Shown in pieces: positions 43,762 through 55,039 of a stretch of DNA of 64,000 nucleotides. The DNA lies in contig JARKIP010000065.1 of NCBI GenBank assembly GCA_029990175.1, positions 22,112,501 through 22,176,500 on the forward strand. The letters are read 5' to 3'. The position numbers were made by a program, and so were the translations under genes. Source of the DNA: Petunia secreta. Taxonomy: Eukaryota; Streptophyta; Magnoliopsida; Solanales; Solanaceae. The stretch's first letter is position 1; every line of letters starts with the position of its first letter. The notes under the pieces are model-generated. The model ran no database searches. It had not been told where the DNA came from and saw only the letters and a list, made by a program, of their open reading frames with translations.

Positions 43762-44565
43762 TGATAAGAATCAAATGCGGAAAGTAAAAAGGATAAGAAC
43801 GAGACGTAACTCGATCTCTAATCCCAAGTAGCAACGGAGAACTTGTTCCGTTACACCCCGAGAGAAGGACAAGAACACCTACGCTAAGCAACTACCCTCG
43901 AGCTACCGTGAGCATGCAAGTAGAATGGTCGGGGGAGGGGGGGGGAAGGTAGTCATCTAGATCCGCTAGAAGAACAACAAGTCCCATAAACAAGGTTTCA
44001 TTCAATACCAAGAGCTATGCGCATGTTCAATATTCATCAATCATCCAAAACTAAGTTCAAAATAGGCTAAGCAAGGCTATTTATAGTGTTTCCCAAGCTT
44101 GCACAATGACTAAAATACCCTTACTATTAAGGTTCACAACATAGGCCACGTAGGGCAAAACGGTAAAATAAACATAGGCCTTCACAGCTGGGAGGGGCGC
44201 CTGGGGTCTGGGAGGGGCGCCTGGATTGGCCTTCAGTTGGGCGCCCATAGCTGGGAGGGGAGCCTGGGTCAGTCGGGGCGCCTGGCTAGGCGGGCGCTTG
44301 AGTGGGGCGCCTGGCTGGGCGGCCCGCCTGTGCATTTTGCACCTCCTATGCAGCGTGTTGGCCAGGTGGGGCGCCCGGGCTATGCGGGGCGCCTGGCTCT
44401 ACTGTGCCACTTTCTTCCTTAGGCGTGAGGCCTAGTTTGATCACCCGGAATGGCTTACACTCGCTTCCTTCTTCGAGGCCTCTCTTCACCAAGTGTAAAT
44501 GGACTCCATGGATCACCTTAGCTTGGCTTCGAGTGAAAGGTCTTGTGGGGGTTTGGTTCTTATCA
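43762..44565 (-). repeat. 5' LTR of E7m
   Basis: This 804-bp LTR starts TGATAAGAATC and ends GTTCTTATCA. TATA box at 44077-44086, G-run at about 43930-43946, and GGGAGGGGCGCCTGG-type repeats at about 44185-44400. Its U3 end encodes TRPFTRSQAKVIHGVHLHLV. Confidence 0.88.
44077..44086 (-). promoter_or_regulatory. TATA box in E7m LTR
   Basis: CTATTTATAG on the + strand, CTATAAATAG on the element strand. Confidence 0.6.
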
Positions 44566-44570
44566 CTTAC

Positions 44571-45637
44571 ACAATTTAAGAGGTAATTTACCAAAATACC
44601 CCCGGGTCGGACGTACCCAAAAACCCGTAAAATTTATATTTCCGAACTCCCCGTACTCCCACGAGTCCAAATGTACCATTATTGTACATACCCGACTCCA
44701 ACTCGGTCATTTTTCCCATTTCACAAATCTAGGGTTCAAACCCTCTTTCCAAGGATCGTCACTTTGATCCTCGGATTAAAGCGTTAAAAATGGGTAAGAA
44801 TAGTTACCTTGTATTTAAGAATGATTTTGGTACTTCAAATTCCCTTGGAATCACTATTAGAAGCTCAAAACATGAAAATAAAAATGAATGCCCGCCCTAG
44901 TATATATAGCAGTCCGCAGCTTTAAAGAGTTGCACCACATGTTGTCCAAATTGTACTTCACTGGATAGCTTTCAGTAAAATACACATAACCTTTCATAGA
45001 AATATCCAAATGATACGAGGTTGGTGGGATTAGAACCACAACTCAAAGAGATACAACTTTCATGTTTTGATGTTTTCCCAATTACTTATGGATTGATCTG
45101 AAAAATCGATTTCTTTCCGGTTGAACAGTAAAAACAGAATTCAGCAGGTCAGCCACTGTTTTGGGTCCAAACGGGACCCTACGACGTTCGGAATGACCCC
45201 AAATTTTGTACACAAGTCATACAAGACTTTTGTAACATGCTCGTCAAGACAAAACTCAATTCGGATCTCTAGAAATCAAAAAGTGGGTCCCACGGGAAAG
45301 GGTCAAATTTCGACTATCGCCAAAATAGCGAATTTTAATCAAACGACCCCGGAATTCAAATTCGAAAGTTGCTACAAGTCACAAACGACGATACGAACCT
45401 AACAGAACCCTCAGATCTCTCATCGGAGTTCGTTTACTCAAATCGAGCTCCGTAACCTCTTTTAGCCTTAACGAATATCCGAAATGGATGTCTTTCTCCG
45501 ATACCTATCTAACAAAGTTCGTTTTAGCTAAAAAATTTCAGGCATGTCATAATGGACCTTACGGAGCTTTTGGAATTGTCGACACGCAAATAGAGGTCTC
45601 GATTCCTGAAACGACTATTTGAGGTCGTTACAATCTC
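44571..45637 (-). repeat. 3' LTR of E6, right part
   Basis: It continues the E6 LTR after the 15-kb block, colinear with about 52216-53295, and ends GAGGTCGTTACA next to the internal region. Confidence 0.88.
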
Positions 45638-45767
45638 CCCCACTCAGACTCTCGTTTGTCCTCCGACGAGCCCGAGTCTAAGGTAAGATTCACATTTTCA
45701 CGAAAATAATTACATGGATTTCGAGGATTCTCGCTACTACCCGAAATCATAAGCAACAACATAACTT

Positions 45768-46478
45768 TCAGGCTTTAGAGATTGAAATCATACCTGAATT
45801 ATCGAAAAGGCGAGGATACTTCTCCCGCATGTCGGACTCGAGTTCCCAAGTGGCCTCTTCACTAGGACGATTCTTCCATAGCACTTTAACCAACGGGATC
45901 TCTTTCGACCTTAGCTTACGGATCTCTCTAGCTGCAATAGCAATCGGCTCCTCCAAATAAGCCAAGTCCTTGTCGATCTCGACAGAAGCCATATCAATCA
46001 CATGGGATGGATCATGAACATACTTTCGGAGCATAGATACGTGGAATACCGGATGAACTGATAGAGATGGAGGCAAAGCAAGCCTATATGCAACAGAACC
46101 AATGCGCTCCAAGACTTTCAAAGCCTATATGCAACAGAACCAATGCGCTCCAAGACTTTCAAAGGACCAATGAACCTCGGACTAAGCTTGCCCTTTTTCC
46201 CGAATCTCATAACACCCTTCATCGGCGATACTTTAAGAAACACTCGGTCACCTACCATAAACACCAAATCTCTCCTCCTCTGATCCGCATAAGATATCTA
46301 TCGGCTCTGAGCTGTGCGGAGCCGATCCTGAATGATTCGGACCTTATCTAAGGTCTGCTGAACTAGATCCGGACCCAACACCTTCACCTCTCCAGGTTCA
46401 AACCAACCAACTGGAGAACGACATCGGCGGCCTTATAATGCCTCAAACGGAGCCATCTGGATAGAAGACTGATAACTG
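45768..46478 (-). pseudogene. E6 pol C-terminus: end of integrase and chromodomain
   Basis: The frame at 46121-45768 carries VHPVFHVSMLRKYVHDPSHV, a hallmark of the region after plant chromovirus integrase. A chromodomain follows, with REIRKLRSKEIPLVKVLW and ATWELESDMREKYP. Chromodomains of this group are thought to guide integration to marked heterochromatin. The upstream part to 46478 contains a 41-bp tandem duplication (46080-46162) that breaks the frame. The ORF ends at 45768, 131 bp from the LTR. Confidence 0.85.
46080..46162. repeat. 41-bp tandem duplication in E6 pol
   Basis: The block from AGCCTATATGCAACAGAACC to GACTTTCAA occurs twice in succession. 41 is not a multiple of three, so it shifts the frame between integrase and chromodomain. 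Confidence 0.9.
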
Positions 46479-47174
46479 TTATTTCGCCAAAGGCAAATAA
46501 CTGTCCCAATGGCCTCCAAAGTCAATAGCAGAAGCCCTCAGCATATCCTCAAGAATCTGGATGGTCCTCTTGGACTGACCATCAGTCTGAGGATGAAATG
46601 CGGTGCTAAGATCCACTCGGGTACCCAGCTCCTTCTGAAATGGTCTCCAGAACTGAGCTGTGAACTGAGTACCGCGATCTGATATAATAGGGACTGGAGC
46701 ACCATGCAATCTCACAATCTGCTCGATAAAGATACGAGCTAAGCGCTCCGATGAATAAGTAGTCCTCACGGGGATGAAAGGAGCTGACTTGGTGCGACGA
46801 TCCACCACTACCCATACTGAATCATGCTTGCCCAAGGTCAAAGGTAATCCAACCACAAGGTCCATAGTAATATGCTCCCATTTCCATTCCGAAATCGGCA
46901 AGGACTGAGTCATCCCGGCTGGTCTTCTATGCTCATACTTTACCTGCTGACAATTTAAGCACCGAGACACATGATCAATAACATCTCTCTGCATTCCCTT
47001 CCACCAATATAACTCCCGAAGATCTTGATACATCTTCGTAATACAAGGATGAATAGAATACCGAGAACTGTGTGCCTCTGCCAATATCAGCTGCCTCAAC
47101 TCCCCAACATTCGGAACACACAACCAACCGTTGAGCCGCAGTACACCATCATCTCCGATCATAAATGAGGTCAC
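46479..47174 (-). pseudogene. E6 integrase
   Basis: It shows the zinc-binding region (CLNCQQVKYEHRRPAG) and the core with ITMDLVVGLPLT, ISDRGTQFTAQFW and FHPQTDGQSKRTIQ. The catalytic D-D-E set appears as D, D and a Lys where Glu is expected (normally GQSERT), so this copy is probably inactive. The frame is open for 231 codons and ends at LPLAK. The upstream RNase H is separated by a stop near 47190. Confidence 0.85.
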
Positions 47175-47195
47175 TCCCGCACTTAAAACTCTATC

Positions 47196-48017
47196 TCAAA
47201 TATCACGCAAATATGAATCATCAAATTGCTTTTCCTTGATCTGGGAAGCTAGGGATGACTGAGTCCCTATATAAGTAAAAACTCGGTCTGGCACAGAATC
47301 ATCAAATCGCACTCCACTAATGGACAAGGCCTGCAACTCTCGAGCTATTGGTCTCATATCAACATCAAGATAGGCAAGGCTACCCATGGACTTCCTGCTC
47401 AGAGCATCAGCCACAACATTAGCTTTCCCGGGATGATACCGAATAGCGATGTCATAATCCTTAAGCAACTCCAACCATCGGCGCTGTCTCCCGTTCAATT
47501 CCTTCTGGGTGAACAGATACTGGAGACTCTTATGATCAGTGAAAATATCACAAGGCTCACCATATAAATAATGCCTCCACAACTTCAATGCAAATACCAC
47601 CACCAATAACTCTAGATCGTGGATAGGGTAGTTCTTCTAATGCACTTTCAGTTGTCTCGAGGCATAAGCTATCACCTTGCCATTCTGCATCAAAACACCA
47701 CCTAAGCCAATACCAGAAGCATCACAATAGACTGTGAATCCCCCGGATCTACTAGGCAAGGCCAATACAGGTACTGTAGTCAAGACAGTCTTGAGCCTCT
47801 GAAAGCTAGACTCACAAGCAGCAGACCATAGAAAAGGAACATTCTTCTGCGTCAATTTAGTCAGTGGTGCTGATATGGAAGAAAATCCCTCCACGAATCG
47901 CCGATAATAACCTGCCAAGCCTAAGAAACTCCGAATCTCTGTAGGAGAAGTAGGCCTAGGCCAATTCTGAACGGCCTCAACTTTCTTGGGATCAACACTC
48001 ATACCGTCCTTGGTCAC
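47196..48017 (-). pseudogene. E6 RNase H region
   Basis: Two frames (48017-47637 and 47606-47196) cover VDPKKVEAVQNWPRPTS, VYCDASGIGLGGVLM and DHKSLQYLFTQKELN through ANVVADALSRKS. An in-frame stop at 47637 separates them. The upstream junction with RT is shifted by a 16-bp tandem duplication at about 48011-48042 (GGTCACGTGGTGACCA twice). Confidence 0.85.
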
Positions 48018-50797
48018 GTGGTGACCAGGTCACGTGGTGACCAAGGAATGACACGGTATCCAGCCAGAACTCACACTTAGAGAATTTAGCATACAATTCA
48101 TGGTCTCTCAAGGTCTGAAGGATAATCTTCAAGTGATGCTCATGCTCCCCTCGGCTCCTTGAATATATAAGAATGTCATCAATGAACACAATAACAAAAG
48201 AATCAAGATATGGCTTGAACACACGGTTCATAAGATCCATAAAGGTGGCCGGAGCATTTGTAAGCCCAAATGACATGACAAGAAACTCATAGTGCCCATA
48301 TCTCGTACGGAAAGCAGTCTTATAAATATCCTCAGACCGAATCCTCAACTGATGATACCCCAATCTCAAGTCAATCTTGGAAAAATGAGTAGCACCCTGA
48401 AGCTGATCAAATAAATCATCTATACGCGGTAAAGGATACCTGTTCTTGATAGTCACTTTGTTCAATTGCCGATAATCAATACACATGCGTATAGAACCGT
48501 CCTTCTTCTTTACAAAAAGAACCGGAGCACCCCAAGGAGACACACTGGGTCTAATGAAACCCTTATCAAGCAAATCTTGAATTTGCTCCTTCAATTCCCT
48601 CAACTCAGCAGGAGCCATACAATATAGAGGAATAGATATAGGCTGAGTACCTGGTAATATATCAATATAGAACTCAATCTCCCGCATAGAAGGCAAACCC
48701 GGCAAGTCATCCGGAAAGACCTCCGGATACTCGCATACTACCGGTACTCGATCAATAGATACCTCCTCCACTCGAACATCTCGAATAGAAGCAATATACC
48801 CTCCGCACCCGCGAGCTATCATCTTCAGAGCCTTCATGAATGATATGATCTTGTTCCTCGGAGAAGACCTGGAACCCTTCCAAATAGCCTTAGGCTCACC
48901 TTCGGCACCTATAGTCACGGACTTGGCATGGCAATCCAACGTCCCGTGACAGGATTCCAACCAATCCATGCCCATGATCACATCAAATTCCATCATATCT
49001 AGCAACATCAAGTCTACTAGAGACTCAACACCACAAATAGAAATCACACACTCCCGATACCCTTTATCTACACATATAGGATCTCCGACAGTCGTTGCCA
49101 CCATAAATGGAGCATCAATAAAAACCAGATCCTTGCTCAAGCAAGGTGAAAATTCAGGAGACACATAAGAGAAAGTAGATCCCGGATCTATAAGGGCAAA
49201 GGCACTGCGGCCACAAACAGAAAGAGTACCTGTGATCACATCATTGGATGCCTCGGCATCCTGGCGTGTCATAGCAAAAACCTGAGCTGAACCTCCAGGA
49301 CCAGGAGCTCTCTGAACCGGCTGCCTAGGAGGAACCTGAGTAACAGGCCTAGCTGCCTGAGGAGAAGACCGAACCATAGCAGCAGAACTCTGATGTCCCG
49401 TGGAGGTAGGTCCAGATGAAGTAACATAGGGGCAATCCCTAGTAAAGTGCCTGGGATCCCCACACTGATAACAAGCCTTACTACCGCCTCCTCCGCGTCC
49501 ACCTCCTGGCCTATACCTCCCATAGTTCCTCTGACGGCATCTCCCACAAACAGGTGGAACAGACTGAGATGAATCCCCACGCCTCTGACAAGGCTGAGGC
49601 CTCTGAACGCCCGACGAAGTACCCTGAGATGATAAAGTAGCGGCCTGAGGAAGTCTAGGCTGAGTATGACCACGAGAACCCTGGCCTCCATGCGAAGGAC
49701 CACTAGAAATACCAGAATATCGTGACCTCTTGCTCGCTCTCTCTGCATCTGCCCTGGCATGAATATCCTCCATACGCCTCGCAATATCAACCACCTCATA
49801 ATAAGACTTGCTGCCCATATTAGGGGCAACAGCTATCTGAAGACGAATATGAAGACCCTCAACAAATCTAAGGACCTTGTCCCTCTCCAGCCCAACCATA
49901 GCAGGCGCAAACTGGGATAACTCTAAAAATCTGGTTTCATAAGCAGACACGAACATGTCTCCTTGCCTCAGCATCTCAAACTCGCGCCTCTGGGCATCAT
50001 GGTGGCTCTGAGGCACAAATCTACTCATAAACATGGCAACGAACTCGGCCCAAGACAAAGGAGGAAGATCACTGGACCTTTGTCTTATCACAGAAACCCA
50101 CCACGTCTCGGCATCACCAGACAATCGGAAAGAAGCACATAGCACCCCAAGGGTGTCTCTAGTACCTAGCACCAAAAATATCTTCTCACACTTCTGAATA
50201 TATCTCCGAGCAGAACAAGTAGCTGGTGTACCATCGAACTCGGGAGGCTTGAGCTTCATGAAGGACTCAATCCTCTGAGCTGCCTCCTCGTCACTCATAG
50301 AAAGAGCAGGAATAGAATGACCCAACTGAATACCCGACTGAGGAGCCAAAGTGGAAGGCTGAGCAATAGGACTAATAACAGGAGTAGACTGAGCAATCAC
50401 CGGAGTAGCCTCAGGAATCGGCGTACTCATAGCTGGAGTAGCTGGCTGGGGTACTGCAGAAGGTACTGGCATATCGCCCATAGGCGAGGCTTGAGATCCA
50501 AGCATGCCCGCCCATCATCCGCAATAGAACATCTGCAGGAATAGATACCGTTGTGCCCGGCACAAGAGAAGGCATAGTCGATGGGACATGTGCGACGGGT
50601 ATCTCAGAAGACACCGGTGGCACTGTACTAGTCTATCTGGTAGCAGGAGGTCTGCCCACAGAAGCTCTGGTAGTAGCCGCTCTCGGCTAAGTAGGTGCCC
50701 GCGCACCAGTCCGTGTGCTACGCACAGCTCTCCCACGGACCGACTCGGTCAGTGCGTCACCAGCTCCCAAAGCAGAGGACGATCACGTTCTCACCAT
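47992..50797 (-). pseudogene. E6 gag, protease and RT
   Basis: The likely gag start is ATG 50795-50797 (MVRT). Stops at the fifth codon and two more in the first 60 codons, plus a frameshift near 50510, break the N-terminus. From 50505 an 837-codon frame carries the gag core (YIQKCEKIF, WWVSVIRQR, FEMLRQGDMFVSAY), zinc knuckle CYQCGDPRHFTRDC with all ligands, and protease FALIDPGSTFSYVS (DSG reads DPG). RT follows, with MCIDYRQLNKVTIKNRYPLP, DLRLGYHQLRI, SFGLTNAPATFM and FIDDILIYS. The frame runs off at the 16-bp duplication. The order gag-PR-RT-RH-IN-chromodomain fits a Tekay/Del chromovirus. Confidence 0.88.
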
Positions 50798-50993
50798 CTG
50801 TCATAATCACATTAGAGGATTAGCACCTATGTAAGCATCATAGCACGAGAAGAGATGAAATGAAGGGAAACAACTCTTCCTAAAATGCCTTTGCAGCCTC
50901 TCGCTTATAAGTATGGTCGGCAACATACCCATAAACAAGACTCTGCTCGGACACTGCTCCATTGACTCCCTAAGACTCGACTTACAACCTAAG

Positions 50994-51005
50994 GCTCTGA
51001 TACCA
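50994..51005 (-). other. Primer-binding site of E6
   Basis: The element strand reads TGGTATCAGAGC, just inside the LTR at 51009. Confidence 0.85.
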
Positions 51006-51178
51006 ATTTGTCACGACCCAATTTTCAGGGCTGTGATGGCACCTAAGTGTTACATCCTAAGGCGAACCACGAATAATTAAACTGACTCATAATGATAATT
51101 TAGATAGAAATATTTTAATAAAATGTAGGTGTAGACATCCACCCGAAATACAGTGTCAATAGAGCATCTACGAATTCT

Positions 51179-51181
<3 letters not shown>

Positions 51182-51242
<61 letters not shown>
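51182..51242. repeat. AT dinucleotide microsatellite
   Basis: About 30 AT units stand in the E6 5' LTR; the partner LTR has only about eight at 28533-28548. This shows expansion after insertion, or assembly uncertainty. Confidence 0.9.
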
Positions 51243-51245
<3 letters not shown>

Positions 51246-51763
51246 CAAGATGTAGGAAGCGTCTAAACACTAAGGTGGATCAGACGGTATGCCACCGCGA
51301 ACCATGCGGTTGGCTCACCTCAAGCAAAAATGGCCACAGCCTCGAACGAATCAGATAAGTCCAACTGTCTGACTAGTAGAAGGATCTGCACATTTAAACA
51401 GTAAGTTATGAGCCAAAGCCCAGTAAGATCATCGACAGGCCCGCTAAATTACCCTTTCGGGACAAGTCTTTGATAATGCATAAACAGATAACGGAAGTAC
51501 AATCCACACCTTTACAGTAACCCATAAATATTACATACGATAATATAATTATACAACAACACAAGCTATAATACGCGAATACATAAAATGGTCAATAATA
51601 TAAAGATACATAATATAGGCAGCATATACAATATTATATTGATACTATGGCATAAGCAATAATATAATTAACACACAGCATGGCGATGATATATCTCGCA
51701 TACCACATAGGTAATGATATACCTAGCACATAGCATAAGCACACACCCGGTGCGGCTTTGTTT

Positions 51764-51895
51764 ATAGGTCATAACGCACCACAGGCCTCTGTCCCTATAA
51801 ACAACTTTACTTATAGGTCATAACGCACCACAAGCCTCCATCCCTATAAGTCTCCACATCTAGGTCATAACGCACCACCGGCCTCTGTCCCTAGA
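51764..51895. repeat. Three tandem hairpin units in the E6 right LTR
   Basis: Arms TATAGG/CCTATA and CTTATAGG/CCTATAAG, then CTAGG/CCTAG, enclose the same conserved loop as at 29071-29251. Confidence 0.85.
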
Positions 51896-53295
51896 GCATA
51901 TCAATAATACACCGCACACAACATCGACTATACACAAGTCACGTTTGTGCTTTCTCTTTTTTGTATAAATATAACGAGTAGTACATAATACTATCTACTA
52001 GACAATACTAGTCAATTAAGTACTCGACATCTTACTTAGCAAGATCAAATCTTATCCGCAAGCAAAATAGAGGTCAAGTCTCACTTACCTCAAAATCGGC
52101 TCAAGTGGCTTAGGAACGATCTCCTTTTCCAAACGATGTGCCTCCGCAAGACTCCTCTCTGAGCCAAAGTCGCACTCGTAAGCATGTGAGGAAAGGATTC
52201 TAAGCCCTTACGCAATTTAAGAGGCAATTTATCAAAATACCCCCAGGTCAGACGTACCCAAAAACCCGTAATATTTATGTTTCCGGACTCCCCATACTCC
52301 CACGAGTCCAAACGTTCAATTATTGTACATACCCGAGTCCAACTCGGTCATTTTTCCCATTTCACAAATCTAGGTTTCAAACCTTCTTTCCAAGGATCGT
52401 CACTTTGATCCTCGGATTTAAGCGTTAAAAATGGGTAAGAATAGTTACCTTGTGTTTAGGAATGATTTTGGTACTTCAAATTCCCCTTGGAATCACTTCT
52501 ACAAGCTCAAAATATGAAAATAAAAATGAATGCCCGCCCTAGTATATATAGCAGCCCGCAGCTTTAATGAGTTGTACCACATGCTGTCCAAATTGTACCT
52601 CACTGGATAGCTTTCAGTAAAATACCCATAACCTTTTATAGAAATGTTCAAATGATACGAGATTGGTTGCATTAGAACCACAATTCAAAGAGCTACAACT
52701 TTCATGTTTTGACTTTTTTCCAATTCCTTATGGATTGATCTGAATAATCGATTTCTTTCCAGCTGAACGGTAAAAAACAGAATTCAGCAGCTTTTTTTGG
52801 CTTTGCACCAGGTCAGCCACTGTTTTTTGGGTCCAAACGGGACCCTATGAAGCTAGGAATTACCCCAAATTTTGTACACAAGTCATACAAGACTTTTGTG
52901 ACATGCTCGTCAAGGCAAAACTCAATTTGGATCTCTAGAACTCAAAAAGCAGGTCCCACGGGAAAGGATCAAATTTCGACTTTCGCCAAAATAGCGAATT
53001 TTAATCAAACGACCCCGGAATTCAAATTCCAAAGTTGCTACAAGTCACAAATGACGATACGAACCTAACGGAACCCTCAGATCTCTCATCGGAGTTCGGT
53101 TACTCAAATCGAGCTCTGAAACCTCTTTTAGCCTTAACGAATATCCGAAACGGATGTCTTTCTCCGATACCTATCTAACAAAGTTCGTTTTAGCTAAAAA
53201 ATTTCAGGCATGTTATAATAGACCTTACGGAGCTTTTGGTATTTTCGACATGCAAATCGAGGTCCCGATTCCCGAAACGACTATTTGAGGTCGTT

Positions 53296-54512
53296 AGAAA
53301 AATGGGGACACAAGTTGAGCGACTTTGCAATTCTTGTCTTGAGTGCGAGTATGCTAAGTCCAAATCGAACCCCCATGGTTTGTATACCCCTCTCCCCGTA
53401 CCTACTAGCCCGTGGATGGATATATCTATGGACTTTGTCATGGGATTACCACGGACTAGAGGGAACATGATAGAATTTATGTTGTCGTGGATAGGTTCTT
53501 CAAGATGGCTCACTTCATTCCATGTAAAAAGTGTGATGATGCACAATATGTTGCTTCTCTGTTCATTGATAATGTTTTAAAGTTGCATGGTGTGCCTCAA
53601 ACCATTGCAAGTGATAGGGACACTAAGTTCCTTAGCCATTTTTGGAGGAGTTTATGGGGTGCCCTTGGCACCAAGCTTTTGTTCGCTACGTTCCACCACC
53701 CTCAAAACGATGGGCAAACCGAGGTGGTGAACCGAACTTTGGGTGCTCTTCTTAGAGACATGACCCGAGGTAAGGGTGGGACTTGGATTGACAAGTTACC
53801 TCTTATGGAGTTTGCCTACAATCGCACCATGCATAGAATGATTGGCATGACCTCATTCGAGTGTGTTTATGGTTTTAACCCCTTGATTCCCCTTGATCTA
53901 ACCCCTTTGCCAAGGGAAATGGTTGTTAATTTTGAAGGTAAAACTAGAGCCAAGGCTTTGGTGGAGCTACATACTAAGGCGAAGAAGAACTTGGAGGAAG
54001 CTTATGAGAAGATTGCCGCCAAGAAAAACAAGGGACGTAAGAAGGTGGAACTCAAGAAGGGTGACTATGTATGGGTGCACTTCCGAAAAAAAAGGTTTCC
54101 GAACCTTAGGAAAGGGAAGTTGGCACCCCGTGCAGATGGACCCTTCCAAGTTCTTTCCAAGATCAACAACAATGCATATGTGGTCGACTATCCAAGTGAG
54201 TATAATGTATCTAATACTTTTAATGTTGCTGACTTGACTCCTCTTGTTGTAGGAGATGATGGACCCGAGGGTGATGATGCTTTGATTTCGAGGGCAAAAT
54301 CTTCCCAAGAAAGGGAGGATGATGCCGGGCAACCCATCACTAGACCCTTCACTTGGAGTCAAGCCAAGAAGGTTCAAGAGGTGCATTTATACTTGGAGAG
54401 GAAGGGCCTTAAAGATGGAAGCGATTGGAAGCCTTTCCAGATGATCAAGGCACAAGCGCCAAGCCTAGAAGGTTCAGGCACCCCGCCCAGTCCACCAGGC
54501 GCTCCGCCCTGA
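53296..54512 (+). pseudogene. E5 pol, second segment: integrase and C-terminal tail entering the LTR
   Basis: It resumes with RKMGTQVERLCNSCLEC (zinc-binding Cys pair), then MDISMDFVMGLPRTRG. A frameshift near 53465 leads to the main frame (53487-54512). The integrase core shows SDRDTKFLSHFW and NDGQTEVVNRTLG, so the D, D and E positions are present. After the core come ELHTKAKKNLEEAYEK, VWVHFRKKRFPNLRKGKL and ADGPFQVLSKINNNAY, then ALISRAKSSQEREDDAGQ across the polypurine tract. TRPFTWSQAKK lies inside the 3' LTR. No separate chromodomain is recognisable. A pol end encoded by the 3' LTR is known from CRM-type chromoviruses, a possible affinity. Confidence 0.88.
54307..54319 (+). other. Polypurine tract of E5
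   Basis: AAGAAAGGGAGGA lies directly before the 3' LTR and codes for QEREDD of the pol tail. Confidence 0.7.
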
Positions 54513-55034
54513 GGAGGCAGCCATGGGGCACTCCGCCTAGCTTTGGGGCGCTCCGCCCGGACCACCTCACTGGTCATATGGGTGGGCACTCCGCCCAAGA
54601 CACGGGAGCTCCGCCCGATTTGCTGAAGCACGGGATTTTAAGTATTTAAAGACTATTTTGACCCTACGTGGTCTTTTATCCTAAAGCTTAATGTGTGGGC
54701 TATTTTAACCTTTTACTTAATGCCTAGAAACCTCTAAAAATAGCTAGATAGCTTATTTCATTCCTTAGCTAATTTTTATGATTAAAGAACCTTGTTAAGA
54801 GTTGAACTCTTTATTGGACCTTTTTTTCTTCTAGCGGATCTAGATGAATTCCATTCCCTCCCCGATCATTCTACTTGTGGGTTCTAGTTAGCTCGAGGGT
54901 AGTTGCCTAGTGTAGGTGTTCTTGAAAATCTCCCGGGGTATAGCGGAACAAGTTCTTCGTTGCTACTTGGGATTTTCGATCAAATTACGTCTCGCTCTTT
55001 ATCTTGTTTACTTACTGCATTTTTCCCTACATCA
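54320..55034 (+). repeat. 3' LTR of E5
   Basis: This 715-bp LTR starts TGATGCCGGG and ends CTACATCA. It pairs with 18958-19652. The palindrome cluster is at about 54476-54615; the TATA region is degenerate here (CTCTAAAAATAG near 54731). Confidence 0.9.
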
Positions 55035-55039
55035 CCAAC

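Larger units (their letters stand above)
29577..44565. mobile_element. 15-kb insert: + and - copies of the autonomous family in inverted arrangement
   Basis: The target duplication CTTAC flanks it (29572-29576 and 44566-44570). On the right is a complete - strand LTR (43762-44565) with primer site and leader. On the left is only the first 184 bp of the matching - strand LTR (29577-29760), which then changes directly to a + strand LTR of the same subfamily at 29761. Inside lie E7p (29761-33258, +), E8 (33259-38630, +), a - strand LTR piece (38631-38925) and E7m (38926-43758, -). I read it as one - strand insertion later rearranged by related + strand copies. An assembly artefact in so repetitive a block remains possible. 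Confidence 0.7.
28352..53295 (-). mobile_element. E6: Tekay/Del-type chromovirus, left LTR split by a 15-kb block
   Basis: 3' LTR 28352-29576 plus 44571-45637, internal 45638-51008, 5' LTR 51009-53295. Both LTRs are about 2.29 kb once the insert is removed. The E5 integrase reads through when E6 is removed (WPR then KMGTQVERLCNSC), with about AGAA shared at 28348-28351 and 53296-53299 as the likely target duplication. It encodes gag, protease, RT, RNase H, integrase and a chromodomain. The chromodomain and gag style point to the Tekay/Del lineage. Confidence 0.88.
51009..53295 (-). repeat. 5' LTR of E6
   Basis: This 2.29-kb LTR starts TGTCACGACCC and ends GAGGTCGTTA. It has a long AT microsatellite (51182-51242) and three hairpin units (51764-51895) where the partner LTR has four. 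Unit 3 here combines the left arm of unit 3 with the right arm of unit 4, as a deletion between repeats would give. Confidence 0.9.
18958..55034 (+). mobile_element. E5: autonomous-type Ty3/gypsy element, split by E4 and E6
   Basis: 5' LTR 18958-19652, primer site 19655-19666, leader, gag-pol 24439-28351 resuming at 53296-54512, and 3' LTR 54320-55034. The target duplication CCAAC is at 18953-18957 and 55035-55039. It encodes gag, protease, RT, RNase H and integrase but has many stops and frameshifts. E4 sits in its leader and E6 in its integrase zinc region. It is the best complete reference for the autonomous partner of E1-E4. Confidence 0.9.

Noticed and set aside
49269..49829. 186-codon - strand frame inside E6 gag
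   Set aside because: It overlaps the gag/protease frame in another phase and is Leu/Arg-rich as shadows of this region are.
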